A stretch of DNA of 64,000 nt from Tupaia tana. Its lineage: Eukaryota > Chordata > Mammalia > Scandentia > Tupaiidae. Positions 1 through 12,089 of the stretch are shown piece after piece. Where the stretch lies: NCBI GenBank assembly GCA_026018925.1, contig JAKSZU010000004.1:16646095-16710094 (forward strand), given 5' to 3'. The position numbers and the translations under genes were made by a program. The stretch's first letter is position 1. Each line of letters starts with the position of its first letter. The notes under the pieces are model-generated. The model was not told the DNA's origin, made no database searches, and saw only the letters and a list, made by a program, of their open reading frames with translations.

Positions 1-30
1 TTATTTATATTTTAAAAAGCAAAAAATGGG

Positions 31-450
31 GACCAGCAGGTGGCGTGGTGGTTAAGGTGCTGGACACTCCCTCATGGCTGACCGTGGTTCGAGTCTTGGA
101 CCTGGTGGCTTGCTTTCTCACTTTCCCTCTCTCTCTCTGTCTCTCTCTAGTCAAGTTAAAATAAATAAATAAATGAATAAATAAATAAAAAAAATTTTTT
201 TGAGGGGTTTTTGCTATAGGGCGCATGTACTCGCCAGAAAGACAGAGACGGAGAGACAGAAAGTGAGAAATCACCCCCCAGAGGAGATGGCCACACTGCA
301 ATTCCTTCTCCTCCATTCTCCTCTCAGGATCTTGGGCATGCATGCACACGCACCTGGTGTTGAGTTCAAGTCACCAGGTCTGGGACTCGAACCGCAGCCA
401 ACTACGTGGGAGTCCAGCGACATGGCCATTACAACAACTGCTGGTCCCGA
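31..450. mobile_element. Inverted SINE pair: short form (+) then long form (-)
   Basis: A plus-strand short-form SINE (31-195) has box A TGGCGTGGTGGTTAAGG and ends in AAAT repeats. A minus-strand long-form SINE (about 197-449) follows at once and ends in CTGCTGGTCCC, the reverse complement of the SINE start. Head and body match the many other copies here. The two arms could pair if transcribed together. Confidence 0.85.
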
Positions 451-1017
451 ATAGATAAAATTTTTTTTAAAAAAGGCAAAAAATAAAAACCACATGGCGA
501 GCACATGAAAGTAATAGTTCACAGCTTAAATGCAGCAATCTTCTCTGAAGGCCTGTGCTTTTGCCTCTCCTAAATGGGAGGAAGGAAAGGTGAGAATTAG
601 CAAGATAAAGGAGGATCTGAGAGCCAAGAAAATACTTTACCTTAAAAATTAAAATTATTATTATTATTATTTTATTTTATGAAAGGACAGAGAGAAGGAC
701 ATAAGGGTGCCCTACCTCTCTAAACTGGGATCTGGAGGGTGAAGTCTCAGCAGAAAATTTTCATTAGTCTTAGTCCTTGAAAGCAATAGTTCAAATGCAG
801 CAGTCTTCTCTTATATTCCTTACTACTGAGGCAACTGGAATTGTGTTTAATGACCAAATGATTATGATTAGAAAATAGATTTATTCGTTTATTCAACAAA
901 TTCTTTACAGACACTGCTGTGTATGTGCCAGGCATTACTTCAGTGCTGGTCTACAACAGGAAATAACAGAGGTTATATCTTACCAAGTCAACATGCCCTG
1001 TAATATTTTTCTCTTTG

Positions 1018-1512
1018 GGTCTGCCCCACAGCCTAGTGGTTAAGGGAGCCAGATTCCATATGGTCAACTGCAGTTCAAATCCCAGCCCCAGTGGCTTAAA
1101 ACATGGGCTGGCAGGTGGCACAGCAGTTAAGGGCACTGGACTCCCACATGTCTGACTGTGGGTCGAGTCCTGGACCTTGCGGCTTGCTTTCTCACTTTCC
1201 CTCTCTCTCTGAGCCTCTCTGGTCCAATTTAAATAAATAAATAAACAAACAAACAAACTTAAATAAAATATTTTTTTGAGGTTTTTGCTATAGGGTGCTT
1301 GTGCTCGCCAGAAAGACAGAGAGAGAGAGACAGAAAGTGAGAAATCACCCCCTCCAGGGGGTATGGCCATACCGCAATTCCTTCTCTATTCTCCTCTCAG
1401 ATCGTGGGCACATGCACCTGGTGTGAGTTTAAGCCAGCGGGTCTGGGACTTGAACTGCAGTCGACTACATGGGAGTTGAGTAACATAGCCATTACACTAA
1501 CTGCTGGTCCCA
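1018..1512. mobile_element. Three adjacent SINE copies (head fragment +, short form +, long form -)
   Basis: 1018-1105 is a tRNA-like head only (TAGTGGTTAAGGGAGC, later a B-box-like TTCAAATCCC). 1106-1270 is a complete short form. 1271-1511 is a long form on the minus strand with its body in reverse complement. Confidence 0.8.
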
Positions 1513-1545
1513 AAATAAAATAATTCTTTAAAAAAAAAAACCAAT

Positions 1546-1930
1546 GGGACCAGCAGGTGGTGTGGTGGTTAAGTCGCTGGACACTCCCACATGGCCGACC
1601 ACGGTTCAAGTCTCAGGCCTGGTGGCTTCCTTTCTCACTTTCCCGCTCTCTCTCTCTCTGTCTTTCTCTGGTCAAATTAAAATAAATGAAAGGAATAAAT
1701 AAAATAAAAATAAATAATTCTTTAAAACAACAACAACAAAAACAACAACAAATATGGGGGCATGTGTGTGTGCGCCCCAAATCCCAATAGGATGGAGAAG
1801 TGGAAAAGAAGGTATTGTATTGTAACCATGCCTTACGGGGGAGAGGTGCTACTTTCTCCCTCTCTCAGTATGTCTCTGGTGAGTGCACATGCTGTCCGGA
1901 AATTAAACAAAGAAATTCTCTTTTTGACCT
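1546..1930 (+). mobile_element. Short-form SINE followed by a headless long-form SINE
   Basis: 1546-1745 is a short form with an A-rich tail of AAAT and CAA repeats. 1754-1925 carries only the body of the long form, starting at its GT-rich stretch and ending near the normal 3' end, so it is 5'-truncated. Confidence 0.75.
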
Positions 1931-2209
1931 CTAGGAGATTTCAAGAATTCAGGGGGGTTGCATTGACAGAGGCAAAGACAAAGTAGCTGTAGTGGTTAAT
2001 GACCCTTAAATATTTGGCCTTTTTAACCCAAATGGTATAAATGTTTGGTCAATGCATATAATAAAATGTACATCAACTACATGAAAAAATAAAGATCTTG
2101 ATAAAGGTAAATATATAAGCAATAATGGCTAGAATTATAACAATAGCCTATAACTTCACTTTTTGTTTTCTACAAGATTTAAGGAATAATACACTTTAAA
2201 AAACAATTA

Positions 2210-2815
2210 TTGGGATCAGCACATGGCGTAATGGCTAGGTCACTGGACTCGCACATAGGCAACTGCGGTTCAAGTCCCAGGCCCAGCAGTTTTAAACTCA
2301 CGCCGAGCGTGTGTGCATGCAAGCCCAAAATCCCACGACCAGAATGGAGAAGGGATTGCAGCATGACCATGCCTCCTGGGGGCCAATTTCTCACTTTCTA
2401 TCTCTCTGTCTCTCCAGTGAGTGCATATGCCCTATAGTCAAAAATCTCTCTAAAAAAAAAAAATTATTTTTCAGGGCCAGCAGGTGGCGTGGCCCTCACG
2501 GTCTCTCTCTCTCTCTCTGCCACACCCTATGACAGAAATCTTTTTTTTTTTTTTTCTTTTTTTGGAGAGGTTTTTGCTATAGGGCGCGTGCGCTCGCCAG
2601 ACAGACAGAGAGAGACAGAGAGATAGAAAGCAGGAAATCACCCCCCAGGGGGGATGGCCACGCCACAATCCCTTCTCCTCCATTCTCCTCTCGGGATCTT
2701 GGGCACGCACGCACACGTGCCCGGCGTGAGTTTAAGCCACCGGGTCCGGGACTCGAACCGTGGTCGACTACGTGGGAGTCCAGCGACATAGCCATTACGC
2801 TAACTGCTGGTCCCG
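2210..2815. mobile_element. Long-form SINE (+), short-form head fragment (+), CpG-rich long-form SINE (-)
   Basis: 2210-2462 is a plus long form with an A tail. 2474-2515 keeps only a short-form start. 2540-2813 is a minus long form with a poly-T start and many intact CpGs, close to the copies near 28.5, 29.2 and 50.4 kb, so probably young. Confidence 0.85.
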
Positions 2816-2868
2816 ACAGAAATCTTTTAAAAAAGGATATTGGCAGAATGGATAGAAACACATGATTG

Positions 2869-3010
2869 GGCTCGCAGATGATACGGTGGTTAAGGCAGCT
2901 GGACCTCCACATGGCTGGCCATGGTTTGAGTCCTGGACCTGGCAGCTTACTTTCTCACTTTCCCTCTCTCTGTCTCTCTCTGGTCAACTTTTAAAAAGTA
3001 AAATAAAATA
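2869..3010 (+). mobile_element. Short-form tRNA SINE
   Basis: Head with GATACGGTGGTTAAGG and the CTCTGGTCAA end typical of the short form. The 3' end is degenerate. Confidence 0.75.
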
Positions 3011-3111
3011 ATGACAATGAATTTTTTAAAAAAATCTAAGTATATGCTATCTACAAGAGACACTTTAGATCCAAAGACACAAACAAATTTAAAGTGAAAA
3101 GACAAAAAAAG

Positions 3112-3125
3112 ATTATATATTTATA

Positions 3126-3176
<51 letters not shown>
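3112..3176. repeat. (TA)n microsatellite
   Basis: About 30 uninterrupted TA units beside the tail of a minus-strand SINE, so it may have grown from that tail. Confidence 0.95.
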
Positions 3177-3178
<2 letters not shown>

Positions 3179-3179
3179 T

Positions 3180-3403
3180 AGAGAGATTATTTAAAGGGCA
3201 CATGCACTTGCCAGAGAGACAGAAAGCAAGAAATCACCCTCAAGGGGGGATAGCCACATGACAATCCCTTTTCCTCCAGTCTCCTCTCAGGATTTTGGGC
3301 ATGTACCCAGCATGAGTTTTAGCTGCCAGGTCTGGGACTTGAACCATGGTCGACTACATGGGCGTCTAGTGATGTAACCATTATGCCATCTGCTGGTCTC
3401 AGA
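3180..3403 (-). mobile_element. Long-form tRNA SINE inserted in LINE-1
   Basis: Degenerate minus-strand long form ending in ATCTGCTGGTCTC. It lies in the L1 ORF2 remnant. Confidence 0.75.
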
Positions 3404-3599
3404 AAAAGATATTTCATTGCAAGTAGTAATAAAATAGAGCAGGAGTCATTACACTAATATTAGACCAATTTAAACTAAAAAAAATTTATGGGAGACAAAG
3501 GACATTATATATTAATAAGAGGTTAACACAATAAGAAGGTATAACATTCATAAACATTTATGCACCTGACAGACCACCAAAACATATAAAGCAAAACCT

Positions 3600-3786
3600 G
3601 GGGGGCCCGCAGGTGGCGTGGTGGTTAAGGGCTTTGGACTCCCACATGGCTGACCGCGGTTCAAGTCCTGGACCTGGCAGCTTACTTCCTCGCTTTCCAC
3701 CTCCCACCCCCACTGCTATCACTCTCACTCACTCTGTCCCTCTCTGGTCAAATGAAAATAAATAAAGTTAGATAAATTTAAAAAAG
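3600..3786 (+). mobile_element. Short-form tRNA SINE inserted in LINE-1
   Basis: Complete short form with AAATAAAG tail and a 17-bp perfect target duplication of L1 sequence on both sides. Confidence 0.85.
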
Positions 3787-4062
3787 AACATATAAAGCAA
3801 AACTTAACAAAATTAAAGGGATTAACAGTTCTATAATAGTAGCTGGTTCAATATTCTCCTCTCAATAAAATCAGAAACCACCCACCTCCTAAGTAACAAC
3901 TTGTTCAGGTATCTCCTTCTTCAACCACAATGCCCTCTCATCCCAGCTCACTTACTGAAGAGCCACCACTGAAGCTATTCTTGGTTTCCTCAAGACCTCC
4001 AACTCATTGTCTATGCCCTATTCTGTTCATCAGCACATTCCTATATTCCCTTCTTGTCTTTT

Positions 4063-4236
4063 TTTTAATAATTATTTAATTAAATTAATTAATTTACTTA
4101 AATTTGACCAGAGAGGGACAGAGTGAGAAAGAGAGATGGAAAGTGAGAAAACAAGCCTCTAGATCTGGGACTCGAACCACAGTTGGCCAAGTGGGAGTCC
4201 AGAGCCCTTAACCACAATTTCACCTGCTGGCTCCTT
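4063..4236 (-). mobile_element. Short-form tRNA SINE
   Basis: Reverse complement of the short form: TTAATTAA-rich tail first, then AATTTGACCAGAGAGG, ending in CACCTGCTGGCTCC. Confidence 0.8.
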
Positions 4237-4239
4237 CCC

Positions 4240-5690
4240 TTCTTGTCTTAAAAGTGATCTATCATTGTGATTATTCTCTTGCAAATATCCTTAGCCACCC
4301 TAACTTTCTCTCCTGCCTGGAAAAAAAATCTATCCTTGTGAACCTGGGGCCTGGGTTACCAGCAAAAATGACTGAGTGAATCCTGATAGGCTCAGACTAA
4401 CCACTGAGGTGGAGAAGGGCTGGGGTCAACCAGATGTCTTCTCTAGCTGTTATCCTCCCAGAGGTGGGAAGAGAAGCCAAAACCCAGGAGGAGCTCACCC
4501 AGAGAGAGAGTTCAGAGGAAAAGCACAGAGGACTACCAGCTTTAGTGTCTCCAACCCTATGGGAAGGCTAGAGGAACAGAGATTGCAGTCCCTGCTACAG
4601 AGGGGGCTCCTAATGGAAGAGGAGTACCATTAAAGACTCAATCATAGATGGACCCACGCTGCAGCTGGGTCAGTGTGCAAAAGCGGGCTAGCTTGTAGTC
4701 TCAGTTGTGTATTAATAACTGTGTGACTTGGGACTGGCTAGTTAAGCTCTCTGCCTCAGTTTCCTCCTCTGTGAAGTACTCTATACATAGTAAATTACAA
4801 ATAAATATAGCTATTACTGTCCACGTTGTTGTCACATTTAGGTGACAGGAAGCACTGGCTGGTATCTAAGTGGGAAAGCGTCCTGCCAGCTTTGTGTCTT
4901 GGTTAGATGCTTGGCCAGTGAGTGTTGTTCCTGCTTTGGGTACCTTTCTGAACCACTGAGTTCCCTTCCAGCTGTCCCCATGACTGAGCCCAGCAGAACC
5001 CCCACCGAGGCCCCAGCAGTATGTCCACAAAATCTGTCTGTTGATTTTAGCCTGTGCCTTGGAATCAGGATGAATTACGGCCCTCATTTCACCCCTGTCC
5101 ACTCGCATTGTTGCTGCTTAAAGAAATTAATCAGGTTTATTAGGCACGACCCCTCTGCTGTGAGCCCTGCCCTGGTCTGCAGATCTGTACCTGCCTGCAG
5201 CTCTCCTCGAGTGGTGCCATCAGTGAGGCCTCAGCCCCCGCAAGTGCTCTGGTGGGGGCAGGGGTGGGCGGCCGGGTGGCCATATCTTTTGTTGTTTGCA
5301 GAGACTGAGCACCGGGCTGGCTTGGACAAAGGCAGGACGCTCTGCTATAGTGAGCACAAAGCCTTTTGTTGCCATGGCTGTGGAAAAAATAGGAACAAAA
5401 AGGATAAGCATTGCATCCAAATACGCTAATAATTAACACTTAGCACCATGGATATAAAAAGCACTTAATGCTAAATTACAATGATCATAATAGCTATTCT
5501 TTATTCAGCTCTGCTCCATATGGCACCATGGCTTGGTAGCTAAGTATGTGTGAACTGGAGCCCTGGTCCACATCCTGGCTCAGCTCTTATTTACCAGCTC
5601 TGTGACCTCAGGCAAGTCACTCAAGCTCTCCAGTCTTGTCTTTGCATCTACAAACACAGGCAATGGAAATGTACAACTCAAAGGTCTCTA
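4240..5690. other. SINE-poor unique stretch with two MIR-like remnants
   Basis: No gene recognised. 4715-4790 and about 5575-5655 resemble ancient MIR elements (GCCTCAGTTTCCTCCTCTGT; TCTGTGACCTCAGGCAAGTC). The part at 4840-5430 is unique and free of young SINEs. A 195-codon open frame there (4842-5429) has no recognised domain and an unusual Cys content, so I do not call it a gene. Confidence 0.5.
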
Positions 5691-5694
5691 TGAG

Positions 5695-5787
5695 GGGCCA
5701 GCAGATGGCATAGCACTATGTCACTAGACTCCTACATGGCTGACCATGGTTCAAGTCCCTGACCCAGCTGTTTGAAAATCATGCTGG

Positions 5788-5825
<38 letters not shown>

Positions 5826-6236
5826 AAGATTCTGGGAGAAGATGGATTGCACTATGGCCATACCCTCGGGGTGTGTGTGTGTGATTTTTCACTTTCCTTG
5901 TCACTGTCTCTCTCTCTCTCTACAGTGAGTGCATGGGACCAAAGATAAAAACCTCCAAAGAAAAAGAAGGTTTCAGGAACCAGCAGTTAGCGTAATGGCT
6001 ATGTCGCTGGACTCCCACATAGTCGACCACGGTTCATGTCCCGGACCCGGTGGCTTAAAACTCACGCCGGGCGCGTGTGTGTGCGTGCCCAAGATCCCGA
6101 GAGGAGAATGGAGAGGAAGGGATTGCGGCGTGACCATCCCCCCGGGGGATGATTTCTCGCTTTCTGTCTCTGTCTCTGTCTGGCGAGCGCACGCGCCATA
6201 TAGCAAAAAAAAACCTCTCCAAAAAAAAGAAAAGAA
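5695..6236 (+). mobile_element. Two long-form SINEs in tandem
   Basis: 5695-5975 is a diverged long form holding a (TG)n run at 5790-5823. 5980-6236 is a CpG-rich copy with TTAGCGTAATGG in box A. Both end in an A-rich tail. Confidence 0.85.
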
Positions 6237-6340
6237 AAAGTTTTCCATGAGCCCACACTATGCTAATAAAGCACTTAAACAGGGCCAGTCACATAATAAG
6301 CACTCAATAAATATTATAATTTTATAGACCATACTTAAGG

Positions 6341-6595
6341 CGCATTTTTTTTTTTTTTTTTGCCATAGTGAGTGTGCACTTGAAAGAGACAGAGAGAGAG
6401 GGAAAGTGAGAAATTATCTCTGGGGGGGGATGGCCATGCTACAATACCTTCTCTATCTCTCCTCTTGGGATTTTTGGCATGCGTGCACATGCACGTGGTT
6501 GGATTCTCAAGCCACCAGGGTCCAGGACTTGAACCACACAGCTGGTCATGTGGGATACAGCCTCTTTAACCACACTACCTGCTGGTCCTATTTAA
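6341..6595 (-). mobile_element. Long-form tRNA SINE
   Basis: Poly-T start, body in reverse complement, and end CTGCTGGTCC. Confidence 0.75.
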
Positions 6596-6629
6596 GGCTT
6601 TTTATACATTAGTTAGCAAATTTAGACCT

Positions 6630-7470
6630 CAAAACATACTTTTGACATAGCTGTTATTATTATTATCCCTATTTATCAGTTGAGGAAATCAACCCAGAGA
6701 GTTGAGTAAGTTGAGTAACTTGTCCAAGGTCACCCAGCAAGGAAGTAGCAGAACCCAATCCTGCTTGACTTGAGTCACGTGCTTTCCACTGCAGTCACCG
6801 TCCTCCATGAGCTCCTGGCGAGAGGCCCACGCCAGAGTAATTGAACATGGTTGGTGACCGTCTCACAAATCCCTCCTCCCTTCAGTCACAGTTGGAAAAC
6901 ACTAGCATTTTCTTAACCAATGGTTTCCAGCCTCTCCCTCTGTTATGCCCAGGCCCTTAGCCCACCCTAGAACATGCAGGGCAGTTTTCTGACAGAAGGT
7001 GGAAGTCAGCTGAGGAAGAGCAGACACGTGGCCCAGCTCTGGTGAGGACCTTCCTAAGTTCCACCTGAGTGATGACGTGGCTGGCGGAGTGGAACACAGG
7101 GTACGAAACAGTCACAGGGCAACAAGGCCACACCAGGTCCAGGGGCTGGGCAGGTCTAGAGACAAGAGTCTTTGGACATCACCAAGGAGATGAACCTGAC
7201 CTACTCAGAGCCACATGCATTCAGATAGCACCTTCCTGACAGAGGACTAAGATTCTTGAGGGGTGCTTGTATTTTTGCATTTTAATGTGAAGGAATCGCA
7301 GTCTGGCATGTTCCACCTCCTGCGGAGCGGACAGCTGGCTGCTTGACTAGTGAGGAGCCAGCAGGGCTCTGCACGCTGCCCACCCGTCAGCCCTCAGTCC
7401 CCACCTCTACACAACCAGAGTAGCCTCTGTCTATGTCTGTACACAATCAACTCTTGTTTAGTATTCAAAA
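6630..7470. other. Unique intergenic stretch with a MIR remnant
   Basis: 6640-6770 matches an inverted MIR (AACTTGTCCAAGGTCACCCA). The remainder to 7470 holds no gene or repeat I can recognise. Confidence 0.5.
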
Positions 7471-7479
7471 GCAGCTCAG

Positions 7480-7672
7480 GGACCAGCAGGTGGCGTGGTG
7501 ATTAAGGCGCTGGACACTCCCACATGGCTGACCTGGGTTCAAGTCCTGGACCTGGTAGCTTGCTTTCTCACTTCCTTTCTCTCTCACTCTCACCCTCTGT
7601 CTCTCTCTGGTCAAATTAAAAAATCAATGAATGAATAAATAAATAAAATAAATAATTATTAAAAAAAAAAAA
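7480..7672 (+). mobile_element. Short-form tRNA SINE
   Basis: Complete copy from GGGACCAGCAGGTGGCGTGG to an AAATAA tail. AAAGCAGCTCA flanks both ends (7469-7479 and about 7670-7680) as the probable target duplication. Confidence 0.85.
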
Positions 7673-8235
7673 GCAGCTCAATTACTAAACCACCACTAGA
7701 GAGAAATAAACCTCAGCCCACAGTATCTCTGAGGGACAGGAATCTGGCTATCATTAATCAGCCATCCCCTGGACATGACCTTTGTCACAGTCCCACCCAT
7801 CCCACCAGCCCTCGTTTGCCCCTTCAGTTTATGGCTCACTTCTGAGCCTTTCCCATGTCCAGATGTCCACTTCAATCAGAGAAGGCTGGGTCCTTCTGCG
7901 TCTGTGGGAAACAGTCCTTGCTCCTCAGGGAGGACACAGCCTGGTGGCAGGAAAATGGCTCATGCAAGGGCCTCCCTGGATATCCCCAGCCTATGCCCAC
8001 CCCTGGCTCAAGGCAGGAGAGATTACTCAAGTGCAGCTGCCAACACTGTGTGCCCCCACCTAGCCCTGATACTGGCCTATGTCCTCAGCCCCTTCCACCG
8101 CACCTGCCTCTTGCCACCCACTCACATCCCTGGGCTCCCACATGAAGGCCAGAGCAGGTGCAAAATGGCCAGGCTGCAGATCCCATGGAAACAGCAGGAG
8201 CTCTATAGTTAGATATAGAATTTCACTAGGTCCCT

Positions 8236-8345
8236 TAACACTGTGTGACTTGAGCTGGTCGCTTCAGTTCTCTGAGTCTTAATGTTCTCATTCTGAAAGC
8301 AGAATAATCTATACTCTTAGGACTTCTGTGAAGATCAGAAACAAT
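8236..8345 (+). mobile_element. MIR-like remnant
   Basis: ACTGTGTGACTTGAGCTGGT followed by a CAGTTCTCTGAGTCTTA-like stretch is the MIR core pattern, diverged. Confidence 0.5.
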
Positions 8346-8364
8346 ATGTATAAGAGTCTTTTAA

Positions 8365-9015
8365 CAGGCTAGCAGGTGGTGTGGTGATTAAGGCAGCTGG
8401 ATCCCACGTGGCTGACTGTGCAGTTCGAAACCCAGACCCAGCAGCGTGAAAAATTATTCCGAAAGCATGTGCCTGAGTGTAAACCCAAAATCCTGAAAGG
8501 AGGAAGTGGAGGAAAAGGGATTGAAACATGACCATTCATTCTAGGGGAGAGCGTTCTCATTTTCTCTGTCTCTTTCTGGTGAGCACATGTGCCTTCCAGC
8601 AAATTTAAGAAAAAAAAAAAAGGGGGAGGCCGGCAGGTGGCATGGTGGTTAAAAATGCTGGACTCCCACATGGCTAACTGTGGTTTGAGTCCTGGACCTG
8701 GTGGCTTCCTTTCTCACTTTCCCCTCTCTCTCTCACTCCGTCTCTCTCTGGTCAAATTTTTAAAATAAATAAATAAATAAAATAAAAGTTAAATAAAATA
8801 ATTACTAAAAAAAAAAAAAAAAGTTATTTTACCCGATAGCACTCAATAAATCCAAGTTATTGGTGGGGTCAGCAGATGGCTTCGTGGTTAAGGAGCTGGA
8901 CACTTGTCAACTGTGGCTCGAGTCCCGGACCTGGTGACTTGCTTTCTCACTTTCCCCCTCTTTCTCTCTGGTCAAATTAAAGTAAATTAATGAATAAATA
9001 AAAATTTTTAAAAAT
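8365..9015 (+). mobile_element. Three plus-strand tRNA SINEs in a row
   Basis: 8365-8622 is a diverged long form with A tail. 8625-8822 is a short form with poly-A. 8862-9015 is a further short form. They lie head to tail with 0-40 bp between them. Confidence 0.8.
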
Positions 9016-9021
9016 GCTAGT

Positions 9022-9245
9022 TATTGGCTGGATGGCAACGCAGCAATATAACACAGTGCTCCGAAGGCAGAACCATGTGGAAAGGTTCCTGGTTCACACC
9101 TAGAGATCTCCCTGAGTGCAGCGGGCACATGTGTGCCTATGACTTGGGCTAGCTAAAGCTGGGGGTGGATATTGGTGTTAAGACGCTGTTGGGGTGCTGT
9201 CTCTGTCTTTCCCTGTCCCTCTCACTCATGTAAGAAATGGTTTTA
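9022..9245 (+). mobile_element. Composite SINE: tRNA-like head joined to 7SL/Alu-like body
   Basis: A degraded tRNA-like head (B-box-like GGTTCCTGGTTCACACC) leads into GGCACATGTGTGCCTATGAC and GGGGGTGGATATTGG, which resemble the Alu 'GTGCCTGTAATCCCAGC...GGAGGATC' block. Such chimeras point to tree shrews. Old and diverged. Confidence 0.5.
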
Positions 9246-9252
9246 AAAAGCT

Positions 9253-10025
9253 TTGGGGCTAACTGGTGATAATAGTGGGTAAGGTGGCTGGATCCCGCAT
9301 AACCAACTGCACAGTTTAAGTCCCAGTCCCAGTGACTTGAAAAACATACCGGACACATGTGTGTGCATGCCCAAAATCCTCAGAGGAGAGTGAAGGAGAG
9401 GGTGTGGCGTGGCTATCCCTCCTAGGATGTGCTATTTCACTTTTCCACTCTTTCTCTGTCTGTCTCAGGCAAGCACACATGCCCTACAGCAAATTTTTTA
9501 AATAAATTAAAAAATTGGACCAGCAGTTAGCGTAATGGCCATGTCGCTGGACTCCCATGTAGTCGACCGCGGTTCGAGTCCCAGACCCGGTGGCTTAAAC
9601 TCACGCCAGGCGCATGTGCGTGCGTGCCCAAGATCCCGAGAGGAGAATGGAGGAGAAGGGATTGTGGCGTGATCATCCCCCCTGGGGGGTGATTTCTCGC
9701 TTTCTGTCTGTCTCTGTCTTTCTGGCAAGCACACACGACCTTTAGCAAAAACCTCTCCTAAATAAATAAATAAATAGCCAGTGAATGGTGTGATGGCTAT
9801 AGCGCTAGACTCACATGTCTGTGGTTTGAGTTCCAGACATGGAGGCTTGATAATTATGCCAGTCCTGTGTGTGTATGCCCAAAATCCCAGGAGAAAAACG
9901 GAGAAGGAATTGTGGCATGGCCATCCCCCCTGGGGGCTGATTTCTCACTTTGCCTCTCACTATTTCTCCGGCAAGTGCACATGCCTATGGGCAAAAACTT
10001 AAAAAATAAAATAAAAATAAATAAG
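9253..10025 (+). mobile_element. Three long-form SINEs head to tail
   Basis: 9253-9515 (old), 9516-9775 (CpG-rich, box A TTAGCGTAATGG) and 9776-10020 (diverged). Each carries the long-form body and the CCCTACAGC/CTTTAGC-like end before its A-rich tail. Confidence 0.85.
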
Positions 10026-10029
10026 TGGT

Positions 10030-10600
10030 AGTTATTATCAAACACAGGTGAGTCCCTTTGTATTAATTTACAGTGACCCTGTGTACTTTATCTCCCTACA
10101 TTTTTATAACCACTGGCTGGCTGCATGCAGGGTCCACCCCGCAGCGTGAGGGGCTGGGCTGGGTTGGAACTAAACTCTCGTGCTAGGCCTAGATCTTGGT
10201 CTGGGGCAGACAGGGAGGTGGCCCCTGTGTTGATGGTTGGGCGGCCAACTCCTCTGCCCCCAGTTGCCAGGATGTCCCATTTTCAGCACTGAAATCTCCT
10301 TGTCCTTGGAGTATTGACAGTTCAGTTCCAAGTAAACTGGGATAGTTGGTCACTCTAGCGAAGCAGCTGGCCAGACTGATGCAGAAGGTGTCAGACCTGA
10401 GGAAAGAAGCGAGGCTGCCCATAACCCTCCCCAGGTTGCAGAACGGATAGATTAGACTGGGCACCATTCTTCCTTCCGAGTTCCCAGCCAAGATCTGGTT
10501 AAACTGAGGCCAAAGATGACACCTAGAGGTTATGTGAAAAACTGCAGTCTGGAAATCACCCCTAAAGGCCTTAGTTGGTTTATTAATAAATACATATTGA
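10030..10600. other. Unique intergenic stretch
   Basis: No gene, RNA or repeat recognised. Open frames here are short and have no recognisable domain. Confidence 0.4.
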
Positions 10601-10601
10601 G

Positions 10602-10905
10602 GGAGGCCAGCAGGTGGCGTGGTGGTAAAGGCACTGGACTCCTACACCGCTAGCCACAGTTTGAGTCCTGGACCTGGCAGCTTGCTTTCTCACTTTCTCT
10701 GTCTCTCTCTGGTGAGTACATATGCCTTGTAGCAAATGAAAAAAAAATAATAATAACGATAAATAAAATTAAGTACATTTAAAAAAAAAACACACATTGA
10801 GGACCCAGTGACTTAAAAATCATGCCCTGTGTGTGTCTATCTCTGTCTCTGACTCTCTAGTGAACGCATATGCCCTATAATAACAACAAAAATTAACAAA
10901 CAGAA
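10602..10905 (+). mobile_element. Short-form SINE plus a 5'-truncated long-form tail
   Basis: 10602-10795 has the short-form head but ends like the long form (GTGAGTACATATGCC). 10800-10905 keeps only an internally deleted long-form 3' part. Confidence 0.65.
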
Positions 10906-10989
10906 AGTAATTGCAGTACAGAAAGTGGGTAAATAAGGATAAAATATGCTAGAGATCTTGTCAGGGCTTAACCAGCCACAGGAAAAGTT

Positions 10990-11400
10990 TCTGTCTTGAA
11001 CTCTTCAAAGGGTTTTAAGCAGGACAGCCACATGAGCGGATCCACATTTCTCACAGCTGGCACTGGCTGCGGGGTGGAGACTGCTTTGAAGAGCAGCCAT
11101 CCTAAAGCCAGGGAAGTAATTACGAGGTCCCTGCTGTGTCCAGGTGGTACCGAGACAGTGGAGACAGGAGGAGGAAGAGAGATGCGATTATTTGAGGGAC
11201 TATAAAAACAGAATGGGCAGGGACATGGTAACTGATGAGATGAGGGTTGAAGGAAAGGGAGTTCAAAAATGATCTACCGGTTTCTGTCTAGGGCTACCAG
11301 AGAGCGATGAGACAGACGCATAGAGGAAAGACAATGTTGAGTGTGCTGGATTTGAGATGCCTGTAGATATCTAAGTCATGACGGCAAATAAGCAGCTGAA
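10990..11400 (-). mobile_element. LINE-2 ORF2 remnant (minus strand)
   Basis: GGGTTTTAAGCAGGACAGCC, later GTTGAGTGTGCTGGATTTGAGATGCC, matches the reverse complement of the L2 (CR1-clade) reverse-transcriptase region. Another piece of the same family reads in plus orientation at 45.1-45.7 kb. Heavily mutated. Confidence 0.5.
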
Positions 11401-11599
11401 GAAAGGTGAGGAAGGGAGACAGGACTGTGGGGGTCATCTACCTGGGGATGGTACCCCAAGCCCTGAGCAACAACATTCACAAGTGGACAGAGGAGAGAGA
11501 AATGGCCCTCGAAAAACCAGGCAAGCAGGGAGTTCTTTCAGGCCAGGGCAAGGATGTCTCAGTAAGGAGAGAGCAGTCAATTGTATAAAACCTCTTTGA

Positions 11600-11870
11600 G
11601 GGACCAGCAGATGTCATAATGGTTAAGTCGCTGGACTCGCATGTAGGTTGGCCACAGTTCAAATCCCGGACCCAGTGGCTTAAATTCATGCCGGGCACAT
11701 GTGTGTGCATGCCCAAGATCCTGAGAGAACAGAGGAGAAGGGATTGTAGCATGGCCATCCCCCCAGGGTGGAGGGTGATTTCTCACTTTCTGTCTGTCTC
11801 TCTGGCAAGTGCATGTGCCCTATAGCAAAAATCTCTCTCAAAAATAAATAAATAAAATAAAAATAAAAAA
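11600..11870 (+). mobile_element. Long-form tRNA SINE
   Basis: Complete copy, box A GATGTCATAATGG, ending in AAATAAATAAA. AAAACCTCTTTGAG occurs on both sides (11587-11600 and 11868-11881) as a target duplication. Confidence 0.88.
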
Positions 11871-12089
11871 CCTCTTTGAGAGGCAGTGAGATGAGATCTG
11901 AAAGGTCATCCACTAGACAATGTGAAGATCATTGGTGACCTTAGAGCCTTTTAAGGTGCTGTGATGAAAAGAAAGCAAATAAGAATGAGTAGTGAAGTAA
12001 GTAGGGAGTAAAGTGGAGGAGAAAGTGAGCACAGCCAATTTGGCTAAACTTTCACAAGTCACCAGTGGGACTGTAAGTAGGTATAAACT

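Larger units (their letters stand above)
3034..3845 (+). mobile_element. LINE-1 ORF2 fragment, split by two SINEs
   Basis: 3034-3110, 3404-3597 and 3804-3845 read as consecutive plus-strand pieces of the L1 ORF2 endonuclease-to-RT region, recognised by DNA similarity (for example TATGCTATCTACAAGAGACA). The frame is broken by substitutions and stops. A long-form SINE on the minus strand with an adjoining TA run (3112-3403) and a short-form SINE (3600-3786) interrupt it. The second insertion has a perfect 17-bp target duplication at 3581-3597 and 3787-3803. Non-functional. Confidence 0.7.

Noticed and set aside
31-450. Functional tRNA genes at SINE heads
   Set aside because: Heads keep box A and B but not a full cloverleaf or discriminator end, and continue into SINE bodies.
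4842-5429. 195-codon open frame on plus strand
   Set aside because: No domain, odd composition, no splice or promoter context, and other frames of similar length overlap it. Probably chance in GC-rich DNA, though the region may be conserved noncoding.
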